DNA of 32,217 nt from contig CASEMQ010000058.1 in the NCBI GenBank assembly GCA_949289005.1, positions 1 to 32,217 on the forward strand. Reading direction: 5' to 3'. The notes under the pieces are model-generated. The model searched no databases. It saw only the letters and a list, made by a program, of their open reading frames with translations, and was not told where the DNA came from. Source of the stretch: an uncultured Lentisphaeraceae bacterium. Lineage in GTDB: Bacteria > Verrucomicrobiota > Kiritimatiellia > RFP12 > DVOR01. Position numbers and translations under genes: made by a program. This document shows, piece after piece, positions 7,820 through 16,720 of the stretch (positions are counted from its first letter, which is position 1; the number at the start of each line of letters is the position of its first letter).

Positions 7820-10800
7820 ACGAAACAGTCGCTTGGACTCGTTGTGGCATTGGTGGCGTTGGCGCCGCTCGCCTCGGCGAAGGTTTATCAGGATTATGAG
7901 CTTGACGACGATTTGGTCGTGGATTATTACAATGGCACCTATGGATGGGATGTCTCCGGCGACGAGGCCACGATCCAGTGGGCCTCGATGTCGCTTTCCG
8001 GCAACGTGTCCATTCCCGCGACGCTTGACGACGAAGCGGGGCAGTCGTGGCGGGTGACGGCCATCGGCGAGGGCGCGTTCTACGATTGCACGCGCATCAC
8101 GTCATTGGTCATCCCCGAGGGGGTGCGCACGATCGGCATGGAGGCCTTCGTGAATTGCCGCTCCATGACGGCGGTGACGTTGCCCACGACCCTTGAGTCG
8201 ATCGGGCAGATGGCGTTCGAGGACTGCGTGAAGCTGAAAAGCCTGACAATCCCGGCGGCGACCACCGACATCCACGACGAGGCGTTCGACTGTTGCGACG
8301 TGATGCGTGTCACGGTGGACGAGGAGAACCCCGCGTACAAATCCGTGGACGGCGCGTTGCTGACGAAAGACGGGCGCAAGCTGCTTTTCGCCACGGGCGG
8401 CGTGAAGGAATACGTTGTCCCCGAGACGGTCACGGAGCTGGGGGATTTTGCCCTGGGCTACACGGTGCAGACGGTGCATTTCCGGGGCGGCGTGCCGACG
8501 TACACGACGTGGGGATTTACCTTCGAGCCGGAGAACATCAAGCAGGTCACGTACACGCTTGCCTATGCGGACGCTTGGGAACGTGCGGCGCCGGGTGGGA
8601 TCTGGACGGTGCAGCACAATACCGATGACTACAAGGTAACCTCGCGCGATCTCCCGGTCGCGCCCTACGGCGTGTGGGCGTTGCAGAACAGCAACGCCAA
8701 GTATTTGACGTACGCGAATGGCGTCATCACGGGCCTGACGAACAAGAACGTCTCCGGCGAATTGGTCATTCCCTCGGAAATCGACGCGCCCATCACCGCC
8801 ATCAACGCGGGGGAACTCGGCGTCTTCCACAATTGCCCCAACCTCACCAAGGTGACCATCCCCGGCTCCGTCAAGCACCTGGATGCCGGGACCTTCTATT
8901 GGTGCACCCGCCTGGCCGAGGTGGTGCTGGAGGAGGGCGTGGAAACCATCGACCCGGATGCCTTCGACGAGTGCCCGGCGCTTGCCACGATCCGCCTTCC
9001 CTCCACCTTCAAGGGCGTCTTGGGCAACTTCGAGTGCCCGAAGGCGATCTATGACATCGCCCCGGACAATCCTTACTACAAGGTCGAGGGCGGTTTGGTG
9101 CTCAACAAGGCGGCCCATCCCTACGGCTATCCGGAGGGCTCCGTGCTCTTCTACCAAGGGGCCGCCGGCGCCGACCTGACCCTCCCCGAAACCGTCACGC
9201 GCATCGACGAATACGCGTTCATCGGCCCCGAGGTCGGCACGCTCACGTTGCACAAGGGCGTGATGGCCGTCGGGCGGTTGGGCAATTCCGGCGACACCTG
9301 GGACGAGGGCGCCGCGGACGCGTTGAAGAACGTCTCGCGCGTGGCGGTGGCCGAGGGCCATCCCGCGCTCCACGCGCAGGATGGCGCGCTCTTCCGCGAC
9401 GACGCGACCGAAGGCACCAAGTTGCTTCGCGCGCCGAAGGCCGTGACGAGCTATGCCGTGCCCGAGGGCGTCACGGTCATTGGCATGGGCGCATTCAACG
9501 GGTGCGCCCTCACCAAGGTCACCTTGCCGCAGACCCTGCGCACGGTGGGGCTCCATGCCTTCTACGATTGTGCCAAACTGACGGAGGTCACCTTCCCCAA
9601 GAGCCTCGAGACGATGGATGCGCCCTTCGTGAACGGCGGCAACGCCGCGCTCCGCAAAATCACCTTCCAGGGCAACCCGCCCAAGGCGACCATCCCCGAG
9701 ATCTATGAGTACGAGGAGGACGTGTGGCCGGCCTCCGCAACGGGTTATTACCCCGTCTCACGCCGGGGGCTGTGGGAAAGCGCGATGGCCGCGGACAAGG
9801 ACGGCAGCGCCACCAAGTGGAATGGGCTGCGGATGAGCCCTTACGAGGATGTCACCGGCCCGGCGAAGGACTTGGTCTACGAAAACGGCATCGTCACCGG
9901 CGTCTCCTCGCCGACGCTCTCCGGCGCGCTCGTCATCCCCGACCAGTGGGACGGCCATGCCATCACCGCCATCAACGCCGACGCGCTCGCGGGATGTTCG
10001 CGCATCACCGCCGTCACCATCCCCGGCACCATCGCGACCATCGGCCCCCGAACCTTTGCGAACATGACCGGCCTCACCACGGTGACGTTGCAGGAGGGCG
10101 TGAAGTCCATCGAGGCCGGGGCCTTCGATGGATGCGCCAAACTGACAAAGGTGGTCATCCCCGCCTCGTGCACGGCGATCGACCCGCTGGCCTTCGCGAA
10201 CTGCCCGGACATCGCCATCGAGGTGGCCGAGGGCAACGAGGTCTACGCCTCGGTGGATGGCGCGCTGCTCAGCAAGGACGGCGCCACGCTCTGGCTCGCG
10301 CCCGGCAACGTCACGGCCTATGCCGTGCCGGAAACGGTCACGACGATCGCCGCCGGCGCCTTTGCCGCCGGCCAAGCGCAGGGGTCGCGGAAGTTGGCCT
10401 CGGTCACCATCCCGGCCGCCGTCGTCACCATCGAGACGGATGCCTTCACGGGCTTTGACAAGGTAACGGTCGCCCCGGAGAACGCGATCTACGCCTCCAC
10501 CGCCGACGGCGCCCTCTTCGACAAGGCGATGGAGACGCTTCTCCACGTGCCCTGTTCCGTATCCACCTACACCGTGCCCGACGGCGTGACGGCCATCGGC
10601 CAAGAGGCCTTTGGCGGCTGCACGTCGCTCACCGCCGTGACGGTGCCTTATTCCCTGCAATCCGTTGGGTGGGATGCTTTCGCGAACTGCCCGCGTCTGG
10701 CGCGCATCGACTTCTTGGGCGAGCCGCCCTTCGTCGCCGACGGAGCCGTCTTCGGCACCTGCGCGGCGGGGACCTATCCCACGTTGCTCACCGGCAAGTG

Positions 10801-12169
10801 GATGGACGCGTTGGGCGGGAACGAGACGTGGAATGGTTTGGTCCTGACGGCCAAGGCACCCACCGGCGCCGCCGGGCAATTGGTTTACGATCCCACGAGC
10901 CTCGCCCCTGTGGTCTCCGACCTCTCGGGCAACCCGAGCGGCACGCTGGAAATCCCGCAGGGCGTGACGGCAATCGCGCCGGGTGCGCTCGACGGCGCCA
11001 CGCGGCTGACCGCCGTGACGGTGCCGGGCTCCGTCGCCACCATCCAAGCCGGCACCTTCGCCAACCTCACCGGCCTCACCACCGTGACGCTGCAGGAGGG
11101 CGTGACGGCCATCGAGGCCGGCGCCTTCGAGGGGTGCGCCAAGCTGACCAAGGTCGTCATCCCCGCCTCCTGCACGGCCATTGACCCGCAGGCCTTCGCG
11201 AATTGCCCCGGCATCGCCATCGAGGTGGCCGAGGGCAACGAGGTCTACGCCTCGGTGGATGGCGCGCTGCTCAGCAAGGACGGCGCCACGCTCTGGCTCG
11301 CGCCCGGCAACGTCGCGGCCTACTCCGTGCCCACGGGCGTCCAAACCATCGCCGGGCAGGCGTTCCGCAACAATGCCGCCCTCACCTCCGTGACGCTCCC
11401 CGCGAGCGTGACGACCGTCGGGCGCGAGGCGTTTGCCGCGTGCGCCAAGCTGAAGACCGTCGCCTTCCTGGGCGAGCCTCCCGCCACCGTCGGCGAGAAC
11501 GGCTTCGGCCCATGCACGGCAGGCACCTACGTCAATGCCGACTGGCGCGCCTGGGTGGCCGCGATGGGGGAGACGGGCGTATGGCACGGGCTCACGATGA
11601 CCACGACGCCCTTCCAAATCACCCTCAAGCGCGCCGGGAACGGCACCGTCAGCGACGGCATCACCACCGTCAATACCTTCCCGCGCACGTTGAGCTATCA
11701 GCCCGGGCAAACCGTCACGCTCACGGCCAAGGCGGCCAACGGCTACGTTTTCCTTGGCTGGTCCGGCGAGGGCTTCCAGGCGGATGGCGCCACCGCCACC
11801 TTCCCCGCAGACGCCGTGACGGAGATTGCCGCGCACTTCGTGACACAGGCCGTGGCGGAGTCGCTGGAGGCCGTCGGCGTCGGGCCCGGCGGGGCGGACA
11901 CCTCGCTGGAGGAGGCCATCGCCAACGGCGACGTCATCACCAAGGAGCAACTCCAGGAGATGGCCCTCGGCGCGCCGCTCATCGAGGTGCGGGACGGGAA
12001 AGTCGCCGTGGGCATCACCTTGATGCAGAGCGACACGCTCGCGCCCGGCGCCTGGAAACCCGTCAAGCCGGGCAACGTCTCCCTCGAGGCGGACGGCACG
12101 CTTCGCGCCCTTCTCGACGCCGAAGGCGACACGCGCTTCTACAAGTTCGTCGTCCCGCGGACGCCATGA
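7820..12169 (+). CDS. Secreted BspA-type leucine-rich-repeat protein (apparent ACG start)
   Basis: About 1449 aa, exported. A perfect AGGAGG (7807-7812) lies 7 nt before an in-frame ACG. Reading from it gives a clean signal peptide (KQSLGLVVALVALAPLASA, then KVYQ), while no in-frame ATG, GTG or TTG is suitably spaced. The body is built of LRR_5/BspA units (pattern L..VTIP.....IG..AF..C) interrupted by 'VDGALLSKDG' hairpins. They fall into blocks that each begin 'LVYENGIVTG...GALVIP' (near 8700, 9875, 10880). A bacterial repeat domain (GYVFLGWSGEGF) lies near 11745. The C-terminal tail ends RFYKFVVP. Such proteins are typically surface adhesins. Two internal segments 1002 bp apart share 102 identical bases. 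No sortase, LPXTG or barrel anchor is visible. Confidence 0.85.
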   Translation, partial: TKQSLGLVVALVALAPLASAKVYQDYELDDDLVVDYYNGTYGWDVSGDEATIQWASMSLSGNVSIPATLDDEAGQSWRVTAIGEGAFYDCTRITSLVIPEGVRTIGMEAFVNCRSMTAVTLPTTLESIGQMAFEDCVKLKSLTIPAATTDIHDEAFDCCDVMRVTVDEENPAYKSVDGALLTKDGRKLLFATGGVKEYVVPETVTELGDFALGYTVQTVHFRGGVPTYTTWGFTFEPENIKQVTYTLAYADAWERAAPGGIWTVQHNTDDYKVTSRDLPVAPYGVWALQNSNAKYLTYANGVITGLTNKNVSGELVIPSEIDAPITAINAGELGVFHNCPNLTKVTIPGSVKHLDAGTFYWCTRLAEVVLEEGVETIDPDAFDECPALATIRLPSTFKGVLGNFECPKAIYDIAPDNPYYKVEGGLVLNKAAHPYGYPEGSVLFYQGAAGADLTLPETVTRIDEYAFIGPEVGTLTLHKGVMAVGRLGNSGDTWDEGAADALKNVSRVAVAEGHPALHAQDGALFRDDATEGTKLLRAPKAVTSYAVPEGVTVIGMGAFNGCALTKVTLPQTLRTVGLHAFYDCAKLTEVTFPKSLETMDAPFVNGGNAALRKITFQGNPPKATIPEIYEYEEDVWPASATGYYPVSRRGLWESAMAADKDGSATKWNGLRMSPYEDVTGPAKDLVYENGIVTGVSSPTLSGALVIPDQWDGHAITAINADALAGCSRITAVTIPGTIATIGPRTFANMTGLTTVTLQEGVKSIEAGAFDGCAKLTKVVIPASCTAIDPLAFANCPDIAIEVAEGNEVYASVDGALLSKDGATLWLAPGNVTAYAVPETVTTIAAGAFAAGQAQGSRKLASVTIPAAVVTIETDAFTGFDKVTVAPENAIYASTADGALFDKAMETLLHVPCSVSTYTVPDGVTAIGQEAFGGCTSLTAVTVPYSLQSVGWDAFANCPRLARIDFLGEPPFVADGAVFGTCAAGTYPTLLTGKWMDALGGNETWNGLVLTAKAPTGAAGQLVYDPTSLAPVVSDLSGNPSGTLEIPQGVTAIAPGALDGATRLTAVTVPGSVATIQAGTFANLTGLTTVTLQEGVTAIEAGAFEGCAKLTKVVIPASCTAIDPQAFANCPGIAIEVAEGNEVYASVDGALLSKDGATLWLAPGNVAAYSVPTGVQTIAGQAFRNNAALTSVTLPASVTTVGREAFAACAKLKTVAFLGEPPATVGENGFGPCTAGTYVNADWRAWVAAMGETGVWHGLTMTTTPFQITLKRAGNGTVSDGITTVNTFPRTLSYQPGQTVTLTAKAANGYVFLGWSGEGFQADGATATFPADAVTEIAAHFVTQAVAESLEAVGVGPGGADTSLEEAIANGDVITKEQLQEMALGAPLIEVRDGKVAVGITLMQSDTLAPGAWKPVKPGNVSLEADGTLRALLDAEGDTRFYKFVVPRTP
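10070..10330 (+). repeat. Internal duplication in the LRR gene, copy 1
   Basis: This segment matches 11072-11332 at a fixed offset of 1002 bp (334 codons). Positions 10211-10312 are identical to 11213-11314 over 102 nt. Outside that core the two differ mainly at scattered single bases, so the duplication is in frame and appears recent or homogenised. Confidence 0.85.
11072..11332 (+). repeat. Internal duplication in the LRR gene, copy 2
   Basis: Partner of 10070-10330. It encodes the same block (TVTLQEGV..IEAGAF.GCAKLTK through VDGALLSKDGATLWLAPGNV) with a few substitutions such as Asp to Gly and Leu to Gln. Confidence 0.85.
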
Positions 12170-12237
12170 CGGAACGCCGGTCCCCGGCCGTCTGCCTGCC
12201 CGTCGCGCCCCGAATACGGCACAGCGGGCGCGGCGAC

Positions 12238-12283
12238 AAAAAAGCCCCCGCGCGGACGAGCGATCCGCGCGGGGCTTTTTTTT
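12238..12283. terminator. Bidirectional intrinsic terminator
   Basis: A GC-rich stem (left arm 12243-12256, right arm 12264-12276, one bulged C) is flanked by A6 on the left (12238-12243) and T8 on the right (12276-12283). It can therefore terminate both the LRR gene (+) and the convergent metallophosphoesterase gene (-). Confidence 0.88.
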
Positions 12284-12302
12284 GCGTTTGCGCCGGTGCG
12301 CC

Positions 12303-13337
12303 TCAGAGGGCGTAGCGGGCGACGGGGCCGTATTTGCCCGAGAGCAGGTGGGTGCGGGTGCGCAGGGCGCGGCCGTCGGGGGCGATGTCGATGATGCGCG
12401 CGCCGTTTTCCCAGTGGCGATAGGTGTTGGTGCCGCCGGAAAAGCGTCCGTAAACCAGGCCGACGCCATTGAGGCAGGCGGCGTAGTCGTTGTCGTGATC
12501 GTGCCCGCAGAAGGCGGCGAGGATGCCGCGCGCCTCCAGGAAGGCGTAGAACATGCCTGTGTTCACCTTGGGGCAGCAGACGGCCTCGTTCTTGGCGCCG
12601 ATGGGTTTGCCGTCGCCCTTCGCCCACGCCAGGTCGTATTCCGGGAGCGGGATGTGGAAGAAGGCCGCGCCGGGGAGCGGCTCGCCGCCGTTGGCCTTGC
12701 GGAAGGCCGCGGCCTGGGCGCGGAACCAAGCCACCTGCGTGGGGGCGAACCAGGCGTATTTACCGATGCCCTTCACGGCCTTCAGCGGCGTCTCGGCGGC
12801 GTAGGCGCGGGAGTCCAGGAGATAGAGCATGAAGCGGGGGGCGTCGCCCTCGGGCGGCAGGATGGGGAGCGTGTAGTTGCCGCAGCCGGGGAGGTCCGCG
12901 GGGCCGGGGCGCGTCAGGCTGCCGGGGAGGCCGGAGACGAAGTCCACGATGGCCTTGCGCGTGTGGCGGCCCTCGTGGTCGTGGTTGCCCATCACGGCGG
13001 CGAAGGGCACCTTGAAGCGCCCGAAGATGTCCGCCAGGCGCGTCCAGCCTTCTTCCATGCGGCTGTTGGTGACGCAGTCGCCGGTGACGATGGCGAGGTC
13101 GGGGCGGTCTTCCGGCAGCACCTTCGCCAACAGGTCGTCCACCTGTTGCCCGCGCTTGTCCTTGCCCGTCGGCGGGATGTAGTGGAAGTCCGTGAGCTGC
13201 AGGATGCGGAAGGGCTTGCCTTCCTTGAAGCGGAGCGCGGCGGGCGCGGCGGCGCCGTCCGCCCACGCCTTGGGCGCCAACGCCGCGCCGGTCGCGCCAA
13301 GCGCCATCGCGGCAAGAAAATCCCGACGTGTCTGCAT
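12303..13337 (-). CDS. Tat-exported calcineurin-like metallophosphoesterase
   Basis: 344 aa from ATG 13337, chosen over the longer open frame because GGGAGG lies 9 nt upstream and the protein then starts with a Tat signal (TRRDFLAA at 3-10, hydrophobic stretch, A-x-A near 24-26). Metallophosphatase ligand motifs are in order: LTDFH (48-52), TGD (85-87), GNHDHE (117-122), a middle FHIPLPEY, and a late CGHDHDND. The family resembles the purple-acid-phosphatase-29/Dcr2 type of metallophosphoesterase, dinuclear-metal phosphomono- or diesterases. It is probably folded in the cytoplasm, exported, and acts on an extracytoplasmic phosphoester; the substrate cannot be told. An extended -10 (TGC TAAACT) lies 38 nt upstream. 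Confidence 0.9.
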   Translation of the reverse strand: MQTRRDFLAAMALGATGAALAPKAWADGAAAPAALRFKEGKPFRILQLTDFHYIPPTGKDKRGQQVDDLLAKVLPEDRPDLAIVTGDCVTNSRMEEGWTRLADIFGRFKVPFAAVMGNHDHEGRHTRKAIVDFVSGLPGSLTRPGPADLPGCGNYTLPILPPEGDAPRFMLYLLDSRAYAAETPLKAVKGIGKYAWFAPTQVAWFRAQAAAFRKANGGEPLPGAAFFHIPLPEYDLAWAKGDGKPIGAKNEAVCCPKVNTGMFYAFLEARGILAAFCGHDHDNDYAACLNGVGLVYGRFSGGTNTYRHWENGARIIDIAPDGRALRTRTHLLSGKYGPVARYAL

Positions 13338-13374
13338 TTGCCAAAACCTCCCTGTGTGGTTACCGAACGCGCCC

Positions 13375-13383
13375 AGTTTAGCA
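13375..13383 (-). promoter_or_regulatory. Extended -10 promoter of the metallophosphoesterase gene
   Basis: The minus strand reads TGC TAAACT GGGCGCG. It closely resembles the element at 7475-7483, including the GC-rich discriminator. No clear -35 is seen. It is divergent from the rph promoter 64 bp away. Confidence 0.6.
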
Positions 13384-13443
13384 CATCCCGGCCAATCGTG
13401 CCCGGGGACGCGCGCCCCGGGGCGGCACGGGCGGGGCGGGCTT

Positions 13444-13452
13444 TGGTATACT
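13444..13452 (+). promoter_or_regulatory. Extended -10 promoter of the rph operon
   Basis: TGG TATACT ends 21 nt before the rph ATG. Transcription would begin near 13459, giving a leader of about 15 nt that holds only the ribosome-binding site (AAGGA at 13461-13465). The -35 position is purely GC and does not match TTGACA. Confidence 0.6.
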
Positions 13453-13473
13453 TGCGGGAGAAGGACGGAAATC

Positions 13474-14169
13474 ATGATGCGTCAGGTTGAGATAGTGCGG
13501 AAGTTCACGAAGCATGCGCCGGGCTCGGTGTTGATGAAGCAGGGCGACACGTGGGTGCTGTGCACGGCGTGCGTCGAGGAAAAGGTGCCTTCGTTCCTCA
13601 AGGGGACGGGGCGGGGCTGGGTGACGGCGGAGTACGCGATGCTGCCGTCGTCCACCCTCGCGCGGAAGGAGCGTGACATCAAGAAGTTGCGGCAGGACGG
13701 CCGGGGCGTGGAGATTGGCCGCCTAATCGGGCGGGCCCTGCGCGCGAGCATCGACTTGGCGCGCCTGGGCGAGCGCACGATCACGATCGACTGCGACGTG
13801 CTCCAGGCCGACGGCGGCACGCGCTGCGCCTCCATCACCGGCGGCATGGTGGCGCTGGAGGACGCGGCGGCCGCGCTCGTGGCCTCGGGCGCGCTGGCGG
13901 AGAGCCCCATCGTGCGGCGCGTGGCGGCCGTGAGCGTGGGCATCTGCGCCGGCGTGCCGACGCTGGACCTGGACTACGCGCACGACGCGACGGCGGACGT
14001 GGACCTGAACGTGGTGATGACCTCGGACGGGCGCTTCGTGGAGCTGCAGGGGACGGCCGAGCGCGAGCCCTTCGACGACGCGCAGTTCGACGCCCTCCGC
14101 GCCTTGGCGCGCCGGGGCTGCGAGACGCTCTTCCGGGCGCAGGCCGAGGCATTGGGGAGGGGCGCATGA
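13474..14169 (+). CDS. rph: Ribonuclease PH, short N-terminus
   Basis: This 231-aa phosphorolytic 3'-5' exoribonuclease trims tRNA 3' ends in the cytoplasm. The family core is intact: [83 protein letters not shown]. The usual opening MRxDGRxxxELRP is missing; the protein begins [11 protein letters not shown], about 11 residues late. The upstream frame does not supply the missing motif, and the AAGGA ribosome-binding site fits ATG 13474. First gene of a five-gene + operon; its TGA overlaps the next ATG (ATGA at 14166). Confidence 0.92.
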   Translation: MMRQVEIVRKFTKHAPGSVLMKQGDTWVLCTACVEEKVPSFLKGTGRGWVTAEYAMLPSSTLARKERDIKKLRQDGRGVEIGRLIGRALRASIDLARLGERTITIDCDVLQADGGTRCASITGGMVALEDAAAALVASGALAESPIVRRVAAVSVGICAGVPTLDLDYAHDATADVDLNVVMTSDGRFVELQGTAEREPFDDAQFDALRALARRGCETLFRAQAEALGRGA

Positions 14170-15344
14170 TCGACGTTCGCCTGAAGGAACGGCGCGACGC
14201 CCCCACCCGCCGCCGTCACCCTTGGATTTTCTCCGGCGCCATCGACGCCGCCTCGGGCAACCCGGCCCCGGGCGAGACGGTGCGCGTGCTGGACGCGGCA
14301 GGCAACCCGCTCGGGATGGGTGCCTGGTCGCCCGAATCGCAAATCCGCGTGCGCATGTGGCGCTTCGACGAGGGGCCGGTGGACGAGGCGTTCCTCGCGG
14401 GGCGCGTGGCCGCCGCGCTCGCCGTCCGCGCCACCATGGGCGAACGCTTCGCGACGGACGCCTTGCGCCTGGTCAACGCCGAGGCGGACGGCCTGCCGGG
14501 CGTGACGGTGGATCGTTACGGCGACACGCTCGTGGGGCAATTCACCACCGTGGGCGCCGAGCGCCACAAGGCCGCCTTGGCACGGGCGCTCCTGGCGCAG
14601 ACGGGCGCAAGGTCCTTCTACGAGCGCAGCGACGTGGACAGCCGCGCCCATGAGGGGCTGGCCCCCACGGCGGGCCTGCTCGCGGGCGACGAGCCGCCCG
14701 GGCACATCGTCATCCACGAGGGCGAGACACGCTTCGCCGTGGACGTGCGCGGCGGCCAGAAAACGGGTTTCTATCTGGACCAGCGCGAGAACCGCCGCCT
14801 GGTGGCCGCCGAGGCCAAGGGCCGCACCGTGCTCAACACCTTCTGCTACACCGGCGGCTTCGGCGTGGCCGCGCAAAAGGCCGGCGCCGCGGCCGTCACC
14901 CACGTGGACGTCTCGGAGCACGCCCTGGGGCAGGCCCGCGCCAACACCGAACTCAACGGCTTGGCGGGCGCGACCTTCCTCCGCGCCAACGTCTTCCAGG
15001 CGCTCCGCGATTTCCGCGACCGCGCGCAACGTTTCGGCCTGGTGGTGCTCGACCCGCCCAAGTTCGCGGAGACCAAGGCGCAGGCAGCCAAGGCCCTGCG
15101 CGGCTACAAGGACATCAACCTGCTCGGCCTCAAGCTGGTGGAGCCGGGCGGCCTCCTGGCCACCTTCTCCTGCTCGGGCGCCATCTCCCCGGCGGACTTC
15201 CGCATGATGGTGGCCGCCGCCGCCCTCGACGCGCACCGCACGGTGCGCATCCTGCGCGAACTGCGCCAAGCGCCCGACCACGTGGAATCCATAACCTTCC
15301 CCGAGGGGCTCTATCTCAAGGGGCTCCTCTGCGCGGTGGAGTGA
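14166..15344 (+). CDS. RlmI-type class I SAM-dependent 23S rRNA methyltransferase
   Basis: This 392-aa protein has an N-terminal PUA-like domain (HPWIFSGAI, 18-26) and a Rossmann methyltransferase domain. Visible motifs are [11 protein letters not shown] (200-210), [13 protein letters not shown] (224-236), the acidic HVDVS (246-250) and VVLDPPKF (293-300). RlmI methylates C5 of a 23S rRNA cytidine (C1962 in E. coli); the exact site here is inferred from the family. A late CSGAIS segment is also typical. Translation is coupled to rph by the ATGA overlap, and GGGAGG precedes the start. The pairing with RNase PH gives the operon an RNA-processing flavour. Confidence 0.9.
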   Translation: MIDVRLKERRDAPTRRRHPWIFSGAIDAASGNPAPGETVRVLDAAGNPLGMGAWSPESQIRVRMWRFDEGPVDEAFLAGRVAAALAVRATMGERFATDALRLVNAEADGLPGVTVDRYGDTLVGQFTTVGAERHKAALARALLAQTGARSFYERSDVDSRAHEGLAPTAGLLAGDEPPGHIVIHEGETRFAVDVRGGQKTGFYLDQRENRRLVAAEAKGRTVLNTFCYTGGFGVAAQKAGAAAVTHVDVSEHALGQARANTELNGLAGATFLRANVFQALRDFRDRAQRFGLVVLDPPKFAETKAQAAKALRGYKDINLLGLKLVEPGGLLATFSCSGAISPADFRMMVAAAALDAHRTVRILRELRQAPDHVESITFPEGLYLKGLLCAVE

Positions 15345-15349
15345 CGACC

Positions 15350-16720
15350 ATGACGTTGAAAGCATTCAAGGCCTATGACATCCGCGGCGTCTACGGCCAG
15401 GACATCACCGAGGATCTGGCCTGCAAGGTGGGGCGCTGCCTGCCCACGACGCTCGCCTGCCGCGACTTCTTCGTGGGGCGCGACGCGCGCCTCTCCTCGC
15501 CCGCCCTCGCCGAGGCGCTCATCCGGGGGCTGCGCGAGGCCGGCGCCGACGTCACGGACCTCGGCCTCTGCACCACGCCGATGACCTATTTCATGAACGC
15601 CAAAAGCGAAGGCGCCAGTGCCTCCGTGATGGTGACGGCCTCGCACAACCCGCCGGAATACAACGGCCTCAAGATCTCCAAGCCCGACGCCCGCCCCTGC
15701 GGCTATGACCAGGGGCTCCGCGAGGTGGAGGCCATGATTGTGGAAAATCGCATCCCGCCGCCCGCCGCCCGTGCCGGCGCCCTGCGCGACGCGGGGCAGG
15801 CGTGCCACGCGGAATACCTCGCCTGGCTGCGCGCCCGCACGCCCGACCTCGCGGGCCTGCGCTTCGCGGTCGATTGCTCCAACGGCGCCACGGGCGTCTT
15901 CGCGCGCGACCTCTTCGGCGCGGCGGACCGCCTGCTCAACGCCGAGCCCGACGGCACCTTCCCCAACCACGGACCCGACCCGCTCCAGCCCGCCAACCGC
16001 GCCAGGCTGGCCGAATGCGTCCGCGCCAACGGCCTGGACCTGGGCGTGCTCTTCGATGGCGACGGCGACCGCGTGGCCTTCGTGGACGCCACGGGCGCCT
16101 TCATCCCGCCCGACGCGCTCCTGCCCGCCTTCGCCGAGGCGCTCCGCCCGCAGTGCCCCGACGCCGCCCCCGTGGTGGTGCACGACGTGCGCACCTCCCG
16201 CGGCGTCATCGAGACGCTCCGCGAGCGCGGCTTCGTCCCGCACATGGTCAAAGTCGGCGCCGCCTTCGCCAAGACCGCCCTGCGCGACCTCAACGGCATC
16301 TGCGGCGGCGAGGTGGCCGGCCACTACTACTTCCGCGCCTTCCATTGGAACGACAGCGGCCTGCTCGCCGCCCTCCTGGCCCTGGGCGTCTTCGCCCGGG
16401 CCAAGCGCAACGGCCTCGCCGCGGCCGACCTCCTCGCGCCCATCACGGGGCGCTACGTCGCCTCCGGCGAAATCAACATCCCCGGCGTGGACGACCGCCC
16501 TGCCGCCGTCGCCCGCGTCGAGGCCGCCGTGACCGCCCTCATGGGCCCGCCGCAGGCCCGCATCGACTACGACGGCATCCGCCTGGACTGGGCCGATGCC
16601 TGGCTCGGCGCGCGCCCCTCGAACACCGAGCCCGTCCTCCGCCTGGCCGCCGAGGCCAAGGGCCGCCCCACGCTCGAACGCCTCCTCGCCGCCGCCAAAG
16701 CCGCCGCCCTCCCCGCCTGA
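15350..16720 (+). CDS. Phosphomannomutase/phosphoglucomutase
   Basis: This 456-aa alpha-D-phosphohexomutase interconverts hexose 6- and 1-phosphates, feeding nucleotide-sugar and envelope-glycan synthesis. The active-site serine is Ser98 in TASHNPPEYNGLKI, the Mg loop is DGDGDR (236-241), sugar specificity GGEVAGHYYFR is at 319-329 and the phosphate-binding RPSNTEPVLRL is near the C-terminus. The GEVAGH form is that of bifunctional ManB/AlgC-type enzymes. The ATG at 15350 is preferred over an in-frame GTG at 15341 because GGAG lies 8 nt upstream. The 5-nt gap to the methyltransferase stop and the shared nucleotide with the next start put it inside the operon. Confidence 0.93.
   Translation: MTLKAFKAYDIRGVYGQDITEDLACKVGRCLPTTLACRDFFVGRDARLSSPALAEALIRGLREAGADVTDLGLCTTPMTYFMNAKSEGASASVMVTASHNPPEYNGLKISKPDARPCGYDQGLREVEAMIVENRIPPPAARAGALRDAGQACHAEYLAWLRARTPDLAGLRFAVDCSNGATGVFARDLFGAADRLLNAEPDGTFPNHGPDPLQPANRARLAECVRANGLDLGVLFDGDGDRVAFVDATGAFIPPDALLPAFAEALRPQCPDAAPVVVHDVRTSRGVIETLRERGFVPHMVKVGAAFAKTALRDLNGICGGEVAGHYYFRAFHWNDSGLLAALLALGVFARAKRNGLAAADLLAPITGRYVASGEINIPGVDDRPAAVARVEAAVTALMGPPQARIDYDGIRLDWADAWLGARPSNTEPVLRLAAEAKGRPTLERLLAAAKAAALPA

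Noticed and set aside
9758..12469. 903-codon open frame antisense to the LRR gene and running past the terminator
   Set aside because: It crosses a strong terminator, has low-complexity Gly/Arg/Asp/His composition and no start signals. It arises from codon bias of the sense gene.
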